From Nepenthes gracilis (taxonomy: Eukaryota; Streptophyta; Magnoliopsida; Caryophyllales; Nepenthaceae), in NCBI GenBank assembly GCA_033239525.1, contig BSYO01000009.1, forward strand, positions 16,637,299-16,701,298: a stretch of DNA of 64,000 nucleotides, read 5' to 3'. The position numbers were made by a program, and so were the translations under genes. How positions within the stretch are numbered: the first letter of the stretch is position 1; each line of letters starts with the position of its first letter. The notes below the pieces were generated by a model. That model was not told the DNA's origin. It searched no databases and saw only the letters and a list, made by a program, of their open reading frames with translations. This document shows, piece by piece, positions 57,994-64,000 of the stretch.

Positions 57994-58560
57994 TTACTTT
58001 TGTTTATCTACTTGTTTGTAGGTATAAGATTGATGTATGGACCAATCCATTTCCAAGGCCATTATAGTATTTTGTAAGCCTTTTGCCAGATAATCAGATA
58101 ACATGTCAATCACTATGTCCTCTGATATTCTAAATCTACAAATGATATTTTGCCACACAAATTCTGTCACATTATATTTTGTAATCTTGGCCAATGGAGA
58201 AGTTTTAACACATTTTGTAAGGTTATTCACTATAACGATATTGAATTTTGTTTATCCAGTCGCTATAAAAAATTGACCTAATATATCTAATCCTCATTAT
58301 GTGAACGGCCAAGAAGCCTGTAAAGCCTAAAGTCTTGTATGTAGTTGCCTAAATATATTACCATGAATTTGGCAATTCTTGCAATTTTTAATGAACTCCA
58401 TCCTATCCTTCTTTATGGTTGGTTAATAGTAGCCCTGCCTCATAATTTTCAAGAAAAAATTTTTTCCTTCCATATACACTCTACATATGCCGAGATATAC
58501 TTCTTTGAGAATGTAATTAGTTTTCATTGGAGTTAGATAGCATATGTAGGGTATCGAATA
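57994..58560 (-). pseudogene. Element 3 integrase relic
   Basis: TKCVKTSPLAKITKYNVTEF and NIICRFRISEDIVIDM align with the integrase core of elements 1 and 2 (APLAKITEHNALEF; IVCRFGVPEVVITDNG). The second catalytic Asp context reads IVIDML, so the DNG signature is lost. Confidence 0.7.
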
Positions 58561-58899
58561 ACTTTTTCCATATAGTGACCCGTCCACCAGAGTGTACAAG
58601 TCGGCCGTTTTTTAAAATGCATTTTGCCTCTGTGGAGTCACTCGGAAGTATTCCACTTTCAAAGTACTTTAGATATGAAGTCATCTAAGTTACCTCACCA
58701 ATCTCATCTTATTCTTCAATGTTAGGTCTTTGAAATATCTCTCTTACATCCTGGACATATTGCTCTAGACAACCAGATATTGCTATCTTAGAAAGTTAGT
58801 TGGCTTTCCAATTATCTTTCTTTTGGATATGGATAACTTCAACATTATTGAGGAATGACAAGAGATCTCATACCTTATGTAGGTTTTTGACCAGATCTA

Positions 58900-59310
58900 G
58901 GCTGGATATTTAAAAGTTAGCTAACACTTAATTGACCACCAATTCAGAATTATTATAAATGATCAGGTTCTTGACAAAATATTCTTTAGTCAGTTTCAAG
59001 CCGGTTAGTAAAGCCTCATATTCTGTCACATTATTGGTAACTAGGAATCCAAATATGATTGAGTATTTTATCTCAAATCTTTCATGTGAAATTAATACTA
59101 TTCCGATTCCGCTATCTAATTATGACGATACTCCTTCAATATGCAACATTCATGTGAGCAATGACCCTTCTGGAGCTGCCCGCATGTATTCATCTTTTTT
59201 TCCGAGATTTGGGTCATCATTTCAACAGTAAAGTCTGCAAGGGCTTTATACTTTATAAAGAGTTGTGCTCTAAACTCTACGTTAAACTTATCCAACTCGA
59301 TCAACTATTT
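58900..59310 (-). pseudogene. Element 3 aRNH relic
   Basis: Minus-strand translation gives NNVTEYEALLTGLKLTKEYF and NNSELVVN, matching the archaeal-type RNase H of the other two elements. Confidence 0.65.
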
Positions 59311-59779
59311 GATCAGGCATCCAGATATTTCTGACATCTGCAAGATTCTTTTTAATAGTTGATTAATCAAGCCTACAATCTTGTAGGGCTAAAAATATAA
59401 TCAAAGCTTTCTTGTGGCAAAAATTAAAGCTAAAGCAACCTTTTTCATTTGTGCATACCAAGTCTCCATGTCAGTTAAGATCGTACAAACATAATATGTG
59501 GTTGTTGAACCCTACATTTTCCCTAAACAGAACGACGCTCAAGGCTATTTCTAAGATGGCAGAAGAGACATAATTTCTTGTCCTGTTTGGGATAAGTCAA
59601 TAAAGGCAGATGCATTAGATATTCTTTTAACTCTTGAAAAGCGTGCCATCATTCAATTGTCCACCAAAAACAGTTTGTCTTCGCTCCTCTTATTGCCTTA
59701 GAGAATGGGATATATTTTTTGGCGGACTTTACCAAAAATTAAGATAGAGCAGCTAGTCTTCCGATTAACCTCTGGATTT

Positions 59780-60301
59780 ACATGATAGCCTGCGACAGCT
59801 CCATATTTATTATGGCTCTTATTTTCTCTAGTTTCACCTCTATCCTGTGTTGTGAGACAATAAATTCTAGACACATACTGGAAGTTACTCCAAAGACATA
59901 TTTGACTGGGTATTACTTCATTCGGTACATTTTAAGTACCTCGAATGTCTCTGCTAGATTGTTGATATGGTTGTCGACAAGTATATGCTTTTGACAAGCA
60001 TGTAATCAATATACAACTCCATATTTCTCCCGATCTGTTGCTCAAATATTTTGTTTACCAACCTTTGGTACATTACACCAACATTCTTCACTTTAAATGG
60101 CATTAATTTGTAGCAATAGGTTTCCTGGTTGATTATGAACGACATTATCTTCTCATTTTTTGGATTCATCTGAATCTTGTTGTATTTAGAGTAAGCATCG
60201 ATAAATCTTAATAGTTGTTGTCCAGATATTGAGTTCACCAGTTGGTTAATCCTTAGAAGTGGTAAACTATCTTTCGAATATGCTTTATTTAGATCTTCCA
60301 T
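59780..60301 (-). pseudogene. Element 3 reverse transcriptase relic
   Basis: NKAYSKDSLPLLRINQLVNS, MPFKVKNVGVMYQRLVNKIF and MELYIDYMLVKS: the catalytic YVDD has become YIDY, losing one aspartate. A frameshift and stops follow. Confidence 0.8.
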
Positions 60302-60879
60302 TTACCTTGCTCTTTTTGACAAAGACGAAACTGGATAACCAATTTAGATAATTTAATTCCCTGATGAATCTAACATCAGCTAACTTTTTTACCTCTTAAT
60401 GTATTGCTATTAGCTTTTCTACGGAGTAATTTTTTCTTTTTATTTGACCAGCTTGTGTCTTGGCATGAGATTTAACTTATGAACTATCATTTCTATCAGA
60501 ATACCTAGCATGTTAAGTGGAGTCAATTGTTCAGTAAAAACTCAATTAACCTCTCTTTCACATCTTGGGTTAATGAATAGCCAATCTGAACATGCTGATC
60601 CAGATCCGTTGGATTTAGAGGAATTTGGAGATGTGACTCTTTGGGTTGTGCCTGTTAAAGAAAGGCCTTATCCCAAAGATCAAACTTCTCGACTGGTTAG
60701 AAATGTGCTAGGTCGTTGATTTGTCTCAAATAGCAACTTCATCCAATGACCTAGTCTTCCTTAAATTCTCCAATCTCATGTCCAGTTGGAAGCTTTATTT
60801 TAATATGTGGGATTAAAGTAACTACTCCAAATATTATTAAGCATGATCGGCCCAATATAGTATTGTAAATTGAGAAAAA

Positions 60880-61220
60880 AATTAACAACTAGGAAGTTTA
60901 GCATACGGGAGGCCATTTTCGGATCTCTTTAGTATAACCTTTAGATGCACAATTCCTTTCATTTGGATCGGTTCGTTATCAAGTCCATATGTCAATCTAT
61001 CCGATACTTCCATCTAATTACCTTTAAGCTCTAATTTAATGAACGCATCGAAGTAAAGAATAATCCTTAAACTTTTATTATCAACAAAGATTTATTTCAG
61101 TTGGTAGTCATAGACTTCGTCCAAAGCGAGTGTAGATGCAATGAGAGGGTCAGAATGGGGAGAGATTATATATGTTATATTATCGTTATTTAAACTAATG
61201 ATATCATTTTCTACCCCTAA
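60880..61220 (-). pseudogene. Element 3 protease relic
   Basis: NDIISLNN, SPHSDPLIASTLAL, DYQLK, then FVDNKSL where the active site DNG has become DNK; then YGLDNEPIQMKG. Confidence 0.65.
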
Positions 61221-61229
61221 TTTCTATCT

Positions 61230-62910
61230 ATTGCTAGAAGAAGATTTCCCAGGTTGATTAGGAGCTTGTTAACCAATAGGTCTTGTAGACACCATATTAA
61301 TAATTCCTGTGGCTACTCGATTTTGTGATTGCTTAGTTTGGTCCTTATCATCTTTATCATTACTTGTGGCAGATTTAGGATTTTGTAGATATTTCTTGAG
61401 GTATTCCTTTAGTATTAGGGCCTCAAAATCTTTTTATAGCATCCGACAATCCTTAGTGTTGTGCTTCAAAGATCAATAGTAGAAGCAATACTTAGACCGA
61501 TCACCTCCTTTCAAGTTTTCGACTGGTTTGGGTTACTTCATGAATTTCTCATTTCGTATCTATATTAGAACGTTTGTCTGGTGTTGTTTAGTGGTGTGTG
61601 GTTCAGTCTCTGACACTCTTTGCAAATACTTGATTCGATTCTTTGTTATTTTCTATGATCTTGAGTGGCAGAGCTATTGTCGTTTCTTTTCTTTCCTCAA
61701 CCGTTTAATTCCAAATGGCTCACATTATCCAAGTGTTTTGGCCGCTTTGCTTTGTTAGTCTCTTCTACTGCGATGTAAACCCATGTGATAGCTTCTGCCT
61801 ACAAGAATGTTTTGGGCTCATATTGAATTAAATATTCAAGAAAGTCACCTGGCTGTATCGTAATCATGAAGGCATTCAATTTATCTCATCAGTGAGTTTT
61901 AATATGCCTCTGGCCCTATCATTGAATGTAAATAGAAAATGCTTTAGGCTCTCATTTGGATCCTGGCAGATCTTGACAAAGTATTGGGATGATTTTCTTC
62001 TATTCTACTGGGGGCAAATTGTGATAGGAACTGGTCTTCCAATTCTTGAAAAGATCAAATGGAATTCGGTTCTACCTTATAAAATCGAATACTTACGTCT
62101 CCGTCTAAAGTTAAAAGGAAGCAAAAGAATAGCATAACATCCTCCAAGTTTTTGATGTTGAGTAACATTTTGAAGTGGTTGAGATGATCTATTAGATCTG
62201 TGCTTTCGTCAGAGGGCTTCAATATTGGTATTTTAAATTTGTGAGGGAGCCGATGTCGCTTTTTCTTTGGGATAAAAAGTGTACAACAGAATTCGGTCCT
62301 CTACCCAGTAGTGTTTTCTCAAAAAATCTGTTGTTCGGTCTTTTTTATTCTCTTCTTCTCTTCAGTTGTGATAGCAATTCTTTTAGTATTGAGGAATGTC
62401 TTTAACTCCGAATGATTAGCATGCTGTTGGATGCTTAGTTGGGTGGGTTTTGGAGATATTGTTGCATGACCCCTCCTCTCAAATAGATGGGTACCCAAAT
62501 CTCCGGTACACCGAGAATTTCATTACTCAGGACTCTCTTCCCTAGCTTTAAAATTTAAGCATCCTTAAAGCCAAGAAGGTGTAATGTGAACGGGTGTCTT
62601 GGGAGCCTTTAGAATCTTTGATTGAGTGTGGCGTTACTTTTAGGAAATTTTCTTTCCTTTCGTCCTTCTTTAGGTTGATGCTTGTATCTTGTGAATCTTG
62701 ACCTTATGAGTTAAGATCTTGACTTTGTCTCATAAGAATTTCAATGTCTTTGACATGTCTTGAATTTGGGAAGCTAAGGCCCCAATATTAGGGTTGGCCA
62801 GTGGGTGGACACTTTTGAAATTGCCTTCCTCTAGGGTAAAGGGACATCTTTTGGTGACTAACTTGATTGTCCTTGTGCTCACTTGTTCACCATTTTTGCT
62901 TTATCAAAGA
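61230..62910 (-). pseudogene. gag: Element 3 gag relic
   Basis: A knuckle-like remnant CFYY...KHNTKDC lies near 61440-61500. The probable start reads MVNK then stop near 62893. The body is too broken for a continuous reading. Confidence 0.5.
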
Positions 62911-62988
62911 CGAGAGTTGTTTCCAGGTGAGTAAGATTTTGATCAATAAAAACAAATGGCTTAACCATGTTCCTATAGATAGTGCCAA

Positions 62989-64000
62989 TGATGCATACCT
63001 CGAATCTAAATAGTTATCCGAATTAAGTCGGGCTTGGTCATTGTACCTTGATATCCAGATCTTGCACACTACAATTTTTAACAAGAGATAAAGGATACGA
63101 GACTCACTACTTGGTATGTCTTCCGATATTTAAATCAGAAATATTTCTTAGAACATGCAAAGATAATAGGATTTTTAAAGAAAGAGAGGGAGAATTGGAA
63201 GATTTGGCTTTGTAATTTTTGTATTGTGCAAATGATTACAAAATTAGAGCTTTGTATTTGTTTTTTCTGCATTCTCTCCTTGTTTTAGGAGAATAGGTGT
63301 ATTTATAACTTTATTACCAATTAAAGTGACTTCCTGAAGTAGTATGATTACATTTTAACTGAAACGGTATAATCCTATCGTTTCAGAAGTTTCGAGTTTA
63401 ATACTTGTTTATTATGTGTATTTTCGATATTTAAATTAGAAATATTTCTTAGAAAATGCAAAGATAATAGGATTTTTAAGGAAAGAGAGGGAGAATTGAA
63501 AGATTTGGATTTGTAATTTTTGTACCGTGCAAATGATTAGAGAATTAGAGCTTTGTATTTGTTTTTTTTTCTGCATTCTCTCATTGTTTTGGGAGAATAA
63601 GTGTATTTATAACTTTATTACCAATTAAAGTGACTTCCTGAAGTAGTATGATTACATTTTAACTGAAACACTATAATCCCATCGTTTCATAAGTTTTGAG
63701 TTTAATATTTATTTATTATGTGTATTGACTGATTATTTGATTCATCTTTTTATCTCTCAATTTCTGTAATCATTTGTTAGGATTTATTGTTCGGATTTAT
63801 TAACTCACTGCCATTTGGCACATCAATCTTTTATGTATCTAGCGGTTTGGTCATTTGGATATTTGGTAGTTTGGTCATCCAGTTGGATTTCTTTCTGATC
63901 CAGGTCTATTGATTTGGATAATTTATGCCTCCTCATGAGCATATGGTTCATGGGCCCTGTACATCAGCCGGTTAGGTCGATCTTATCTTAGATAGTATCA
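62989..64000 (-). repeat. Element 3 5' LTR (possibly complete at the window edge)
   Basis: Plus view TGATGCATACC ... TAGTATCA at 64000, which could be the LTR terminus. It contains a 301-bp tandem duplication (63124-63724). Confidence 0.6.
63124..63724. repeat. Tandem duplication, 301-bp period, two copies
   Basis: CGATATTTAAATCAGAAAT at 63124 and CGATATTTAAATTAGAAAT at 63425 begin two copies that end in TTATTATGTGTATT. They are over 90% alike by eye. Confidence 0.9.

Larger units (their letters stand above)
56371..64000 (-). mobile_element. Element 3: old Tat-lineage element, minus strand, AT-shifted, running off the window
   Basis: A 5' LTR starts (plus view) at 62989 TGATGCATACC and continues to or past the window end. 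The primer-site relic TTGGCACTATCTATAGGAAC (minus) lies at about 62970-62989. A 3' LTR candidate lies at 56371 to about 57031, where sequence matches the right LTR start (ACTCACTCCTTAGG vs ACTCACTACTTGG). Protease, RT, aRNH and integrase relics are on the minus strand. Strong GC loss compared with elements 1 and 2 suggests it is the oldest. Confidence 0.75.

Overview
The window is nuclear DNA of a flowering plant, probably a eudicot; I cannot name the species. The reasons are GT-AG introns, CYP72-clan cytochrome P450 exons, plant ABC1-kinase and HAK/KUP transporter fragments, an endogenous pararetrovirus relic, and plant-type Ty3/gypsy retrotransposons with plant tRNA primer sites. No bacterial-style operons, rRNA or tRNA genes were found. 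Most of the 64 kb is nested transposable elements. The only host-gene pieces are two P450 half-genes and a chimeric gene-fragment block at the left end.

Layout, left to right. 1-2.7 kb: minus-strand chimera of gene fragments (unknown exons, then ABC1-kinase fused in frame to a KUP potassium-transporter piece). 4.1-4.9 kb: P450 first exon (minus). 5.2-6.0 and 7.07-8.06 kb: two solo LTRs with perfect 5-bp target-site duplications (TSDs). 8.55-20.34 kb: element 1, a complete but mutated Tat-lineage Ty3/gypsy element on the plus strand (LTRs, Asp-like primer site, gag-pro-RT-RH-aRNH-IN, hairpin tandem repeats, and an antisense gene with an intron). 20.35-25.6 kb: AT-rich DNA with a broken pararetrovirus (Caulimoviridae) copy on the minus strand. 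25.63-38.84 kb: element 2, a second Tat family on the minus strand, again with antisense genes, and with a 458-bp TRIM element inserted inside the RT active-site codons. 39.1-40.1 kb: solo LTR. 41.59-42.38 kb: P450 last exon (minus). 43.06-44.03 kb: solo LTR rich in inverted W-box pairs. 44.13-about 52.2 kb: decayed chromovirus (plus) split by a 3.76-kb LTR-like insertion with a perfect TSD. 53.3-54.0 kb: MITE-like element and a long alternating purine-pyrimidine microsatellite. 54.03-54.98 kb: solo LTR. 56.4-64.0 kb: element 3, an old AT-shifted Tat copy on the minus strand running to the window edge.

Most interesting: elements 1 and 2 are different families, yet each carries between pol and its 3' LTR an antisense gene with the same design. 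Both have an N-terminal domain I associate with the plant 'putative gypsy-type transposon' family, a low-complexity middle, one short GT-AG intron, and a C-terminal region that is a clear coiled coil in element 1. Both have a CACGTG G-box about 140 bp before the ATG. In element 2 there is at least one further antisense unit with its own TATA box. This looks like a conserved, independently promoted, spliced gene riding antisense in retrotransposons. Extra antisense ORFs are known in Tat elements, but the shared intron and G-box spacing look under-described.

The two P450 pieces are splice-compatible and together equal one full-length protein, but they lie in the wrong order for one gene. The C-terminal piece has lost the ExxR arginine by an in-frame deletion.
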